Shown here one piece after another: positions 38,664 through 47,021 of a stretch of 64,000 nucleotides of DNA; position 1 is the stretch's first letter; each line of letters opens with the position of its first letter. A model generated the notes under the pieces. The model was not told where the DNA came from, did not search any database, and saw only the letters and a list, made by a program, of their open reading frames with translations. The DNA lies in the NCBI GenBank assembly GCA_965231815.1, contig OZ246890.1, forward strand, positions 1,736,001-1,800,000, written 5' to 3'. This DNA is from JAPPFW01 sp965231815 (GTDB lineage Bacteria > Actinomycetota > Acidimicrobiia > Spongiisociales > Spongiisociaceae). A program made the translations under genes and the position numbers.

Positions 38664-40148
38664 ATGTTTGCATCAACCAACTCAGTAGCGCTGGTCGGAG
38701 TGGAGGCGCGCGCCGTCAGCGTGGAAGCACATGTAGGAGGAGGAGAGAAGGGTCGGCTCAGCCTGGTAGGTCTACCCGACACCGCCATCCGGGAAGCGAA
38801 GGATCGAGTGATGGCGGCCATGGCCGTGTCCGGTTACCGGTTCCCGCCCCGGGCCGTCACCGTCAACTTGGCGCCGGCCGACCTGCCCAAATCGGGCAGC
38901 GCGTACGACCTGCCGATCGCGCTCGCCTTGCTTGCCGCCGCGGGAGAGATCCCGGACGGCGCCTGCAACGTAGTCGCCCTCGGTGAACTCGCCCTTGACG
39001 GCAGCCTTAGGCCCGCTCGCGGGGGTCTAGGGGCAGCCATCGTCGCGGCTGAAATGGGGATTCCATGCCTGCTGCCTCCGGAGATGGCCACCGAGGCGAG
39101 CCTGGTGAGCGCGGCCGATGTGCAGGTGGTTCACTCGTTGCCGGCGGCTATCTCGGCTGCTCTTGGTGAGTCCACCTTCAGGGCCCCGCCTCCCCGAAAG
39201 ATCCACATCCCGGAACGCTACGACCTTGCCGAGGTAAGAGGGCAACCGCTCGCCAAGCGCGCCCTCGAGGTAGCCGCGGCGGGCGGGCACCACATGTTCA
39301 TGTCCGGGCCACCGGGATCCGGCAAGACGATGCTTGCCCGATGTCTTCCCGGCGTTCTGCCTGATCTTGATGAAAAGACCGCTCTCGAGGTAGCACAGGT
39401 ATGGTCGTCGGCGGGAAAGACGCGGCGTTGTCTAACCCGGCCGCCGATGAGATCTCCCCACCACACCGCCACCACTGCGGCGGTGGTGGGAGGGGGGTCG
39501 GGTGTGCCCGTTCCCGGCGAAGTCAGCATGGCGCATCGCGGAGTGCTGTTCCTTGACGAACTGGGAGAGTTCCGACCACAACTTCTCGATGCGCTGCGTC
39601 AACCTCTCGAGGAAAGCGAAGTGACGATTGCCAGGAAGGGTGTAGCTGTCACCTTCCCGGCGGCGATACAGCTGCTGGCGGCCACGAATCCCTGTCCGTG
39701 CGGGTTCCACGGGCACTTCAGGAAGGGTTGTGATTGCAGCGAGCGGATGATCCAGCGCTACCGCCGCCGTTTGTCCGGTCCTTTGATGGATAGGTTCGAT
39801 ATCCGGATTCGAGTCGAGCAAGTCGATCCGGACGCTCTCATCGGTCCGCCGGAGGAACCCAGCCGCAACGTTGCCGAAAGAGTCGCCGGGGCCTATGAGC
39901 TCCAGCGAGCGAGGGGGCGACGTAACCGGGATCTCGGTCGGAGCGACCTCGATGGTCTGGAGTTCGCTCCCGGCGCCCAGAAGATGATCGAGGGCGCGCT
40001 GAGGCACGGCGCCATGACCGGTAGAGGGTTCGACCGGGTCAGAAGGCTGGCGAGGACGGTGGCCGACCTCGACGGCGCCGACGTAGTACGGGAAACCCAT
40101 GCCGGCCAAGCCTTGATCCTGAGAGGACACCATGAGCCGTCCCGCTGA
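38664..40148 (+). CDS. comM: YifB/ComM family Mg-chelatase-like AAA ATPase
   Basis: The 494-residue protein has the N-terminal Lon-like domain (SLVGLPDTAIREAKDRV, VNLAPADLPKSGSAYDLPIA), Walker A SGPPGSGKTMLARCLPG, Walker B GVLFLDELGEF, NPCPCGFHG, and the C-terminal Mg_chelatase_C region. ComM is a branch-migration helicase used in natural transformation. ATG 38664 is preferred over TTG 38655. It overlaps dprA by 17 nt, supporting a DNA-uptake role. Confidence 0.93.
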   Translation: MFASTNSVALVGVEARAVSVEAHVGGGEKGRLSLVGLPDTAIREAKDRVMAAMAVSGYRFPPRAVTVNLAPADLPKSGSAYDLPIALALLAAAGEIPDGACNVVALGELALDGSLRPARGGLGAAIVAAEMGIPCLLPPEMATEASLVSAADVQVVHSLPAAISAALGESTFRAPPPRKIHIPERYDLAEVRGQPLAKRALEVAAAGGHHMFMSGPPGSGKTMLARCLPGVLPDLDEKTALEVAQVWSSAGKTRRCLTRPPMRSPHHTATTAAVVGGGSGVPVPGEVSMAHRGVLFLDELGEFRPQLLDALRQPLEESEVTIARKGVAVTFPAAIQLLAATNPCPCGFHGHFRKGCDCSERMIQRYRRRLSGPLMDRFDIRIRVEQVDPDALIGPPEEPSRNVAERVAGAYELQRARGRRNRDLGRSDLDGLEFAPGAQKMIEGALRHGAMTGRGFDRVRRLARTVADLDGADVVRETHAGQALILRGHHEPSR

Positions 40149-41166
40149 TGACCTGATCAGGCTCGCCCACGTTGGAATGCACCCCGACCGGCTACGAAAG
40201 CTGGTGTCCGGGTCGGGCTCCCCCGGTACGGTTCTGCGGAGGATCGAACGGGGACGCCTCGATCTTCCTGACGAGGCCCGCCGTGCGGCCCTTGTCCCGG
40301 CGAGCGAACGGCGGGGGAGCCTCCGCGAGGCGGGTATCGAGTTCGTGATGCCGGGTGACGTTGGTTTTCCCGAACGCTTAGCCGAACTCCCGGACACGCC
40401 CCTATTCCTGTTCCAGCGAGGGCAGTCATTCGATGGAATCGCAGTGGCGATCGTCGGGACAAGGGCATGTACGGGTTACGGGCGGCGTTTGGCGGAGAGC
40501 TACGGCGAGGTGGTCTCGAAAGCCGGATGGTCGGTGGTCAGCGGGTTGGCAAAGGGGATCGACGGAGCAGCCCATAAAGGTTCGTTGCGCGGGTCCACAC
40601 CCGGGGTGGCGGTTCTAGGGTCGGGGATCGATGTATGGTATCCACGCCAGCATCGTTCCCTTGGTGAAGATCTGCTGGAGGCGGGTGGGACGGTCTGGAG
40701 CGAGGCGCCGCCCGGAGCTCGTCCATTGGGTTGGCGATTCCCGCCCCGTAACCGGATCATCTCAGGTATCGCTCATGCGGTAGTGGTGGTGGAAGCCGGC
40801 GTCAAGGGAGGCGCTCTGGTCACCGCTCGAATCGCGCTCGAGCAAGGACGTGACATATTCGCCACACCGGGGGACGTGGGGAGGCCGGCTTCGCTCGGGT
40901 GCAACCTGCTGATCCGGGACGGCGCCTTCCCGGTACTCGACGCGGAAGACCTCCTCGAATGCCTGCGGCTGCTGCTTGGCGAGCCCATACCGGCTGCCGG
41001 TGAGGACTCAGCTGGAGCCCTAGACCTCGATCCGGGTGAGCCGATCGACAAGTTCCTGGCGAAGCTGGGAGACGATCCGGTGGCTGCCATCGCCGAACTC
41101 GGTCGCCTGGTGGCAATCGGATCGGTCGAGATCGATGGTGGCGGACTCGTGATAACCCGGCAATAG
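40132..41166 (+). CDS. dprA: DNA processing protein DprA
   Basis: The 344-residue protein contains the DprA Rossmann core: IVGTRACTGYGRRLAESYG, VSGLAKGIDGAAHKGSL, VLGSGIDVWYPRQH, FPPRNRIISG and GSLVT-like KGGALVTARIALEQGR. It binds incoming single-stranded DNA and loads RecA. The C-terminus has a possible winged helix. The gene is followed 18 bp later by an IS5-like element. Confidence 0.95.
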   Translation: MSRPADDLIRLAHVGMHPDRLRKLVSGSGSPGTVLRRIERGRLDLPDEARRAALVPASERRGSLREAGIEFVMPGDVGFPERLAELPDTPLFLFQRGQSFDGIAVAIVGTRACTGYGRRLAESYGEVVSKAGWSVVSGLAKGIDGAAHKGSLRGSTPGVAVLGSGIDVWYPRQHRSLGEDLLEAGGTVWSEAPPGARPLGWRFPPRNRIISGIAHAVVVVEAGVKGGALVTARIALEQGRDIFATPGDVGRPASLGCNLLIRDGAFPVLDAEDLLECLRLLLGEPIPAAGEDSAGALDLDPGEPIDKFLAKLGDDPVAAIAELGRLVAIGSVEIDGGGLVITRQ

Positions 41167-41183
41167 GAGTTACCAAGAATGAT

Positions 41184-42097
41184 CTAGGGCCTGTTGACAC
41201 TATTTCGGCGGCGTGTTCGTAGGGGTTGACATGGTTGGTCTTGTCACATTCGTAGGGCTTCGATGATGAGTACGAGGGTTATGAACCCTTTGAAGACCGT
41301 GTCGAGTTTGTCGTAGCGGGAGAAGACACGCCGGTAGGCTTTGATCCGGCGGAATAGCCGTTCTACTTCGTTTCGTCGTTTGTAGATTTCCCGGTTGTAG
41401 TCCCAGAGTTGTTTACGGTTGCTTTTGGGTGGTATGACCGGTGTGTACCCGCGGTCGGTGATCAGGCTTCGGGTTTCGTCGCCTTCGTACGCTCGGTCGG
41501 CGACGACGAAGAATTGCAACTGTTCAGGCGGTTCCCCCTGCTCGGATGGGGTTTCAGCCTGTTCGGGTGGGGGTTTCAGCCGGTTGACGAGTTCCCTTCC
41601 GTGGGGGGCGTCGTGGTCTTGGCCTGCGGAGAGTTTGAAGTGGATCGCGGTGCGGGCGCCGGCGGCGGCCATGTGTATTTTGGTGGTTAACCCCCCGCGT
41701 GAGCGGCCGATAGCCTGCGGACCGTTTTTTTTAGAGCGCCGGTACCGTCCGGGTGTACTTTGACGGTTGTGCTGTCCACCGAGACGACGTCCACCTCGAT
41801 GTTGATGATTCCTTCTTGGGCCAACCCGTTGAGTATCCGGTCCAGGACCCCGTTCTTGGACCAGCGGTTCATCCGCCTGTACAGGGTGGACCATTTCCCG
41901 AACCGTTTCGGACGCCCGCCATTTACAACCGTTTTCGGCTACATACAGCAACCCGTTGACCGCGACCAGGTTGGATATCACCACGTTACCGCCCTGAGTG
42001 GGAAACAAGTGCTTGATACGTTCGAATTGTGACTGTGTGATCTCCATACACTGGATAATAGCACATATGTAACTACACCAGTGTCAACAGGCCCTAG
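41184..42097 (-). mobile_element. IS5-family insertion element (IS427-like), 914 bp with target sites
   Basis: Perfect 14-bp terminal inverted repeats GGCCTGTTGACACT at 41188 and 42080-42093 are flanked on both sides by CTAG. It holds one transposase gene on the minus strand. The right CTAG is at the same time the left CTAG of a family A MITE, so the element inserted at the edge of that MITE. Confidence 0.9.
41244..42047 (-). pseudogene. IS5-family transposase, frame-disrupted
   Basis: The start (MEITQSQFERIKHLFPTQGG to ENGCKWRA) and the end (KIHMAAAGARTAIHFKLSAG, FFVVADRAYEGDE, RRNEVERLFRRIK) share one frame. The middle is coding in another: RFGKWSTLYRRMNRWSKNG and VVSVDSTTVKVH, with the first catalytic Asp. 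An A8 run at 41725-41732 is a plausible site of -1 programmed frameshifting, as in related IS. The earlier shift after KWRA looks like a mutation, so the enzyme is probably inactive. Confidence 0.75.
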
Positions 42098-42210
42098 GAG
42101 AGTGCTGAGAAACCCGTACAAAGGGGTTCAGCCACTGAGCCGTAACTCCCTGACCAGGCGCTTTACCAACCACCGAACCCCGAAAGACTCGTTTTTCAGG
42201 ACTCTCCTAG
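42094..42210. mobile_element. MITE family A, copy 4
   Basis: 117 bp, CTAG to CTAG, ends GAGAGTGCTGAGAAACC and, inverted, GAGAGTCCTGAAAAACG. Shares its left CTAG with the IS5-like element and its right CTAG with a decayed copy. Confidence 0.8.
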
Positions 42211-42259
42211 CGGGGTTCGCAGTACGGCACGCTTTGTACGGACATTTCCAGCATCCCCC
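42207..42259. mobile_element. Decayed family A fragment
   Basis: CTAGCGGGGTTCGCAG followed by CTTTGTACGGACATTTCCAG, the degenerate inverse of the family A left end. Same tandem arrangement as at 36744. Confidence 0.4.
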
Positions 42260-42317
42260 GGCATCCGTTCACTCCGGCATCTCAGGCTTGGCGGGCGGGT
42301 GTCGCTACGCTGGCCGT

Positions 42318-43061
42318 ATGCAGCTGACCGTGCTTGGCTCGAACGGGACCTACCCGACCGCGGGCCGCCCCGCTTCCGGATACTTGGTCTCCACCTTCGA
42401 CACGACGGTGTGGGTCGATGCCGGACCGGGAACCTATCTGGCTCTCTGTGCTGAAATGGACCCCTATGAATTGAGCGGCGTCTTCCTGTCGCACCGTCAT
42501 CCTGACCACTGCACCGATGTCTTTGCCCTTTATCACGCGCTGGCCTACGGGGACCGCCACGTTGCACCCCTCCCGGTGTTGTGTCCCGAAGGTCTTGACC
42601 GTGAGTTGGGAAGGCTTGTGGGCAACGCCGATCAGTGGTGGTCGGTATTTAACTTTATCCCGTTAAGGACGGGAGACGCCCACCGACTGGGTTCCTTGGA
42701 GATATCGGTGGTTCGGACCAATCATCCACCGCCCACCTTGGCGCCGCGGATCAGTAGTGGTCGGCGGCGCCTTACCTACACCGCCGACACCGGTCCCTGC
42801 AAGGAGTTGGAAGCGCACGCTTACGCTTCGGACCTCCTGCTCGCCGAAGCATCCTTGACTGCGCCGCGGGGAAGGGACTCCTACCCTCACCACATGACGG
42901 GCTCGGAAGCCGGAGGGATGGCCACTCGATCGAGGGCGCGTCGCCTGATGCTTACCCATATTTCCCCCCACATCGACCCGGAGCGGCAGTTGATGGACGC
43001 CGAGGCCGAGTTCGAGGGCCCTGTCTCCATCGCCGTTCCCGGAGCAAGGATCAACATATGA
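42318..43061 (+). CDS. MBL-fold hydrolase (RNase Z-like)
   Basis: The 247-residue metallo-beta-lactamase-fold protein starts MQLTVLGSNGTYPTAGRPAS and has the metal motif LSHRHPDHCTD, TYTADTG and LTHISPHIDP. It lies directly upstream of rph with a 4-nt overlap, an arrangement common in actinobacteria (MBL-rph-rdgB). The role is likely in RNA processing or as a phosphodiesterase. The frame upstream of 42318 runs through MITE sequence and is not coding. Confidence 0.88.
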   Translation: MQLTVLGSNGTYPTAGRPASGYLVSTFDTTVWVDAGPGTYLALCAEMDPYELSGVFLSHRHPDHCTDVFALYHALAYGDRHVAPLPVLCPEGLDRELGRLVGNADQWWSVFNFIPLRTGDAHRLGSLEISVVRTNHPPPTLAPRISSGRRRLTYTADTGPCKELEAHAYASDLLLAEASLTAPRGRDSYPHHMTGSEAGGMATRSRARRLMLTHISPHIDPERQLMDAEAEFEGPVSIAVPGARINI

Positions 43062-43786
43062 AAAAGAAGAGCCAGACGCGTAGTCGACGGGAGCGTGGCG
43101 CCGACCAACTCCGCCCGGTGCGGTTCACCCGAAACTACACGGAGATGACCCCGGGATCCGTGCTCGTGGAAATGGGTCGTACCATCGTGTTGGCTACGGC
43201 CTCGGTCGAGGAACGGGTACCCAGATGGATGCGGAAGAGCGGATCCGGTTGGGTTACCGCCGAATATGGCATGATGCCCGGGTCGTCGAACCGGCGAATC
43301 CGCCGTGACCGATACTCCGGTGGCCGGTCCAAGGAGATCTCTCGTTTGATCGGTAGGTCGCTCCGCTCGGTCGTCAATTTACCCGCCATGGGCGAGACCA
43401 TGGTCATTGTGGATTGCGATGTAGTCCAAGCCGACGGGGGAACGCGGACCGCGGCGGTGAACGCCGCCTGGATCGCGCTCCATGATGCATTCGCGCAAGC
43501 GATCTCCGACGGCGTCATGACATCCGATCCGATGCTCGACCGGGTGACCGCGGTTTCGGTGGGCATCGTGGACGGAAAGTGCTTGCTTGATCTCGACTAC
43601 CGGGACGACTCCGCCGCATCCGTGGATATGAACGTGGTCATGACCGGCAGAGGCTTGCTGGTGGAGGTACAGGCCACTGCCGAAGGTCAGCCGTACGGAC
43701 GTAGCGAACTGGACCGCCTGCTTGACCTGGCCGGAATGGGCATCGAGCGGATCGGCGCTCTCCAGGACCTCCAGGTTGCGGAGTGA
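43058..43786 (+). CDS. rph: Ribonuclease PH
   Basis: The 242-residue phosphorolytic exoribonuclease shows RPVRFTRNYTEMTPGSVLVE, GWVTAEYGMMPGSS, RLIGRSLRSVV, IVDCDVVQADGGTRTA and DLDYRDDSAASVDMNVVMT. It trims tRNA 3-prime ends. The ATGA overlaps on both sides indicate tight coupling to the MBL gene and to rdgB. Confidence 0.96.
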   Translation: MKKKSQTRSRRERGADQLRPVRFTRNYTEMTPGSVLVEMGRTIVLATASVEERVPRWMRKSGSGWVTAEYGMMPGSSNRRIRRDRYSGGRSKEISRLIGRSLRSVVNLPAMGETMVIVDCDVVQADGGTRTAAVNAAWIALHDAFAQAISDGVMTSDPMLDRVTAVSVGIVDGKCLLDLDYRDDSAASVDMNVVMTGRGLLVEVQATAEGQPYGRSELDRLLDLAGMGIERIGALQDLQVAE

Positions 43787-44382
43787 CTGTTCCGCCCGTA
43801 GAGCGAGCGGTGGTGGCGTCCAAGAATCCCGACAAGATCATCGAGATGGAGCGGCTCCTGGTCAGTTCCGGGGTGGTGGGGGAGATCGTCTCCGGTCTGG
43901 AATGGCCCGATGTAGTCGAGGACGCTTCCACCATTGAGGGTAATGCTCTCCTCAAGGCCAGAGCGGTGGCGCGTTACACCGGTCTAGCGGCAATCGCCGA
44001 CGACACCGGTCTGGAAGTGAACGCCTTGGGAGGAGCTCCCGGGGTGCACACGGCCCGCTTCTCCGGTCCCGGCGCTACATACGAGTCCAATGTATCCGCT
44101 CTTCTCGGCGCCCTCGGTGCGTATCAAGACCGGAGGGCACGGTTTGTGACAGTGGTGGTGGCCGTCCTAGCCGATGGCCGCGAGGTGATAGCCGAAGGTG
44201 AGCTCAGGGGCGAGATTCTCCATAACCCTCGTGGGTCGGGCGGTTTCGGGTATGACCCGATATTCGCTGTGGGGTCACTCACCCTTGCTGAGATGTCCGC
44301 CGCGGAGAAGAACCTGATTAGCCATCGAGCAAGAGCCATCGGCGCGCTTGCCGATGCATTGAAGAATGCCCGTTGTAGCTAA
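43783..44382 (+). CDS. rdgB: XTP/dITP pyrophosphatase (HAM1/RdgB)
   Basis: The 199-residue protein contains VVASKNPDKIIEME, EGNALLKARAVARYTG, ADDTGLEVNALGGAPGVHTA, GGFGYDPIF and NLISHRARAIGAL. It hydrolyses deaminated purine triphosphates. Last gene of MBL-rph-rdgB. Confidence 0.95.
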   Translation: MTVPPVERAVVASKNPDKIIEMERLLVSSGVVGEIVSGLEWPDVVEDASTIEGNALLKARAVARYTGLAAIADDTGLEVNALGGAPGVHTARFSGPGATYESNVSALLGALGAYQDRRARFVTVVVAVLADGREVIAEGELRGEILHNPRGSGGFGYDPIFAVGSLTLAEMSAAEKNLISHRARAIGALADALKNARCS

Positions 44383-44383
44383 G

Positions 44384-44401
44384 CGAAGCGTTTCCGCTTC
44401 G
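44384..44401 (+). terminator. Hairpin immediately after rdgB
   Basis: A perfect 7-bp stem CGAAGCG/CGCTTCG with a TTTC loop begins one base after the rdgB stop and ends before tRNA-Lys. No T-run. Confidence 0.4.
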
Positions 44402-44428
44402 AAGGCGTGATTGAGTTAGACTGCTCTC

Positions 44429-44504
<76 letters not shown>

Positions 44505-44715
44505 CGTTTCCCTTGCGTTTATCCCCGTCACGCAGAGTAGCCAAATCCCAGGTCAGCCAGCTCACCGAAACCGGTACCGAGACCGACCCTCCGTCAAGCG
44601 CATGATGGGCCGTTGGGGGTGTTTGACCGGGCCTTAATAAGCATTGTGGGCGTGGATAGGTCTTCGGTTGGTTCCCGATCGACACCGCCCCTGATACCGG
44701 CTTCTTTCTGCAGTC

Positions 44716-45687
44716 CTAGAACTCGATCCCAGGGGACCTCGGTCCGGTTCTGCCTGGGCGGGGATGCCCGGTACTGAGATCATAAGTGTCCAGGGACTCG
44801 GTAATCAGTCCTGCGCAGTCGCCCACACGCCGGGCTTGGGGTTCCGACGCGAATTGAGCGGCCGTGTACGTAGCAAGCCGACAGACGCTTCGGATTAGAG
44901 GCTCTACCACCTCGGGAACAGGATCCGGGTCCTTCCCCCTTTCGTGATAACGGGACCACCTATGCCAGATTGTGAGTTGCTCTGGCGGTACGGGATGCAG
45001 AAGATGGTCCGTGACGTATCCCTGTGTCGGCTGAGGCAGTTGTTCGCAGAGCAATTCGATCTTGTGACCCCAGGGATGACTTTCCGGCTCGGCCGTCAGG
45101 TGGATCAGAGCTTTCAACGCCGCCTCGGCTACCGCTTGGCAGGATACGCCTAGCGTGAGCATCCGGCCAACTTCAGACTGATCTGCTTCCTCGAGCCAAC
45201 CAAGCTCGGTGTAGCGTGCATGCATCGTACCTGGCTTGAGCCGCTCGAGCACGTCCTCAAGGGCGACACTGACATGGTCGAGCCTATAGAGAGCCTCCCG
45301 GTGATCATCGGCAGGCATAACCATCTCCTTGTTCCAATCGACTATCCCCTCTGGCCGGTCTACGAGAACCGTCCCTACCCGTGCCGCTCTGGCTTCCAAC
45401 GAAGTGAGAACTTGCGTCGTTCGCATTTTCCACTCCAGCCTGTCAGTGACCACGACATCCACCGGGAAGCCAGCCGCATCCTTAGCGACGGACTGAGCCG
45501 GGGCTGCGATCTCCCTACGTCTGCTATAGTCGATGTCGTCATAGATAGCGATAAGGTCGATATCGCTCCGCTCGGTTGCCGCGCCATGTGCGACCGATCC
45601 GAACAGGACGACCCGACCCACCCCCGTATTGGTTAGAGCCTCCGCCGCCCGGCGAGCGTCCTCAATGGTCGGTGTTGCTGACGGCAT
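44716..45687 (-). CDS. Fused MNT nucleotidyltransferase and HEPN-like protein
   Basis: The 323-residue protein starts with a minimal nucleotidyltransferase domain (VVLFGSVAHGAATERSDIDL: Gly30-Ser31 and Asp42-x-Asp44). A helical HEPN-like domain (about 125-290) follows, with an R-x4-H motif in WHRWSRYHERG. In known MNT-HEPN toxin-antitoxin pairs the two domains are separate proteins and the toxin motif is R-x4-6-H-x-Y, whose Tyr is AMPylated; here they are fused and the position after H-x is Arg. The start codon is 10 bp from a family B MITE. A self-contained regulator or an inactivated toxin are both possible. Confidence 0.7.
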   Translation of the reverse strand: MPSATPTIEDARRAAEALTNTGVGRVVLFGSVAHGAATERSDIDLIAIYDDIDYSRRREIAAPAQSVAKDAAGFPVDVVVTDRLEWKMRTTQVLTSLEARAARVGTVLVDRPEGIVDWNKEMVMPADDHREALYRLDHVSVALEDVLERLKPGTMHARYTELGWLEEADQSEVGRMLTLGVSCQAVAEAALKALIHLTAEPESHPWGHKIELLCEQLPQPTQGYVTDHLLHPVPPEQLTIWHRWSRYHERGKDPDPVPEVVEPLIRSVCRLATYTAAQFASEPQARRVGDCAGLITESLDTYDLSTGHPRPGRTGPRSPGIEF

Positions 45688-45697
45688 GACCTGTAGG

Positions 45698-45906
45698 TTA
45701 ACCCTGATTATTCAGGTTCCCACACACCGAGGCATGTAACGCCTGTTCAACCCGAGTATCGGGATAAACCCGCCGTTCACCTGACAGGTGAATCTCCACA
45801 CCGGACCGAAACGGGAAACGCCGATAGCTGTACTGCCTGGTCAGGGCGCGAATATGGTTTACTCCACTCATCCTCCAAACCCCCATCCATGAATAATCGG
45901 GGTTAA
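45698..45906. mobile_element. MITE family B, copy 3
   Basis: 209 bp flanked by the target duplication TTAA. Inner ends CCCTGATTATTC and, inverted, CCCCGATTATTC. Nearly identical to copy 2. It begins 10 bp upstream of the MNT-HEPN start codon. Confidence 0.85.
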
Positions 45907-45965
45907 TCCCGGAGCGGAGGGAACCCGACTTCGCTTCCCGACCCGCCAAGATCGAACTCCTACCT

Positions 45966-45989
45966 CTAGCCCTGAATAATCAGGGCTAG
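45966..45989. repeat. 24-bp minimal family B palindrome
   Basis: CTAG, then the 16-bp CCCTGAATAATCAGGG, then CTAG. The centre consists of two family B/IS1380 ends with no interior, flanked by a target duplication. It looks like an extreme internal deletion or an excision product. Confidence 0.65.
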
Positions 45990-46452
45990 TTGGTGGTCGT
46001 CAACGCCGACCACGCGCACCGTTCACGGGTTTCTGCGCGCCGGTCAGATCACCGCAGTTGAAGAGCGTCCCCTTTCCGGTGGGGTATTCAAGGACTGTGA
46101 TAAGGAAGGCATCCCCTCCTCCGGAGGTTCCGCCGCAACTGTCGTGGGACCCGATTTGGAATCAGCCACGATCGGCGCCGGCAGCGCCATGCAGGCCGCG
46201 TCGCCGGGGCATCTTTCGGGAGGTGGCCACGTCGTGGGTTCAGCATCGAGAGCCTTTGTCCCCAGGTCCTTGTCGGATTAGCCAAACTTCCCGAACGTGT
46301 CAAATCCCGGAGCTGACCCAGGCTTGCCATGTGGGGCCGATAATCTCTCCCGCGCAACACCCAATGTGTGCGGAAACCTCTGAGGGGCAAACTGGTAGAC
46401 AAAGCACTTCGAGTCCTTGGTGTTGACTGTCCCATGCGGGAGGCCTGTGTGC
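45990..46452. other. Intergenic stretch without recognisable genes
   Basis: About 460 bp between the family B remnant and the DUF3024 gene. Frames are open on the minus strand but have composition and order typical of shadows. No RNA gene or repeat recognised. Confidence 0.3.
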
Positions 46453-46803
46453 TTATCCCCAGAAGATGCAGGTCGGGTCTCGTTCGACTTCTTCGATGAG
46501 TTCGTTGATGTAGGGGGTGGGTTGGGCTAGGTCGTATAGGTGGAACGCGAGGTTTCGGTCTCGCCAGTACAGTGACCATTCGTTGCGTGTTTTGGTGTAG
46601 CGGAACCGGCAGATCGGGAATCGTGTCCAGGTGAGATCTTCGGTGGGGGACCATGGAGGACGGCATGAGAGCACGGTGATCGCCCGAGCAGAGAGATCGA
46701 TCTCGTAGCGGATGAGGTTTTTGGCGCGGGCAGGCAGGGAGGCGTTTCGTTCATCGATCCAGGTTCGGACCCGGGCAAGATCAAGGTCGGGAATCACAGG
46801 CAC
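46453..46803 (-). CDS. DUF3024 family protein
   Basis: The 116-residue protein matches the DUF3024 pattern: IRYEIDLSARAITVLSCRPP, WTRFPICRFRYT, WSLYWRDRNLAFHLYDL and the conserved end ERDPTCIFWG. Function unknown; these proteins are widespread in actinobacteria. Confidence 0.8.
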   Translation of the reverse strand: MPVIPDLDLARVRTWIDERNASLPARAKNLIRYEIDLSARAITVLSCRPPWSPTEDLTWTRFPICRFRYTKTRNEWSLYWRDRNLAFHLYDLAQPTPYINELIEEVERDPTCIFWG

Positions 46804-47021
46804 CGATATTAGAAGGATTGATGGCCTGGGGGTGAGTTGCGGAGCGACTCGCTATCGCAAGGTTCTAAACGCCACCGGCATCTGGAACATGCAACCCGCC
46901 CACTAGTGGCAAGTCCGGCCGCCGGAGGGAAATCCAGGCAGCTTTGGTCATGACGGCGATTATCGTAGCGCTTGCCGGCTTGGCCGTGTATACGGTTGGC
47001 CTTGAACCCTGGGTTGGAGAG

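Noticed and set aside
42081..42317. Upstream part of the MBL-fold frame
   Set aside because: Runs through IS end and MITE A sequence; homology starts at ATG 42318.
46088..46666. 192-residue minus-strand frame overlapping DUF3024
   Set aside because: Composition typical of a shadow (Arg/Pro/Ser/His-rich), and the overlapping DUF3024 frame is the convincing one.
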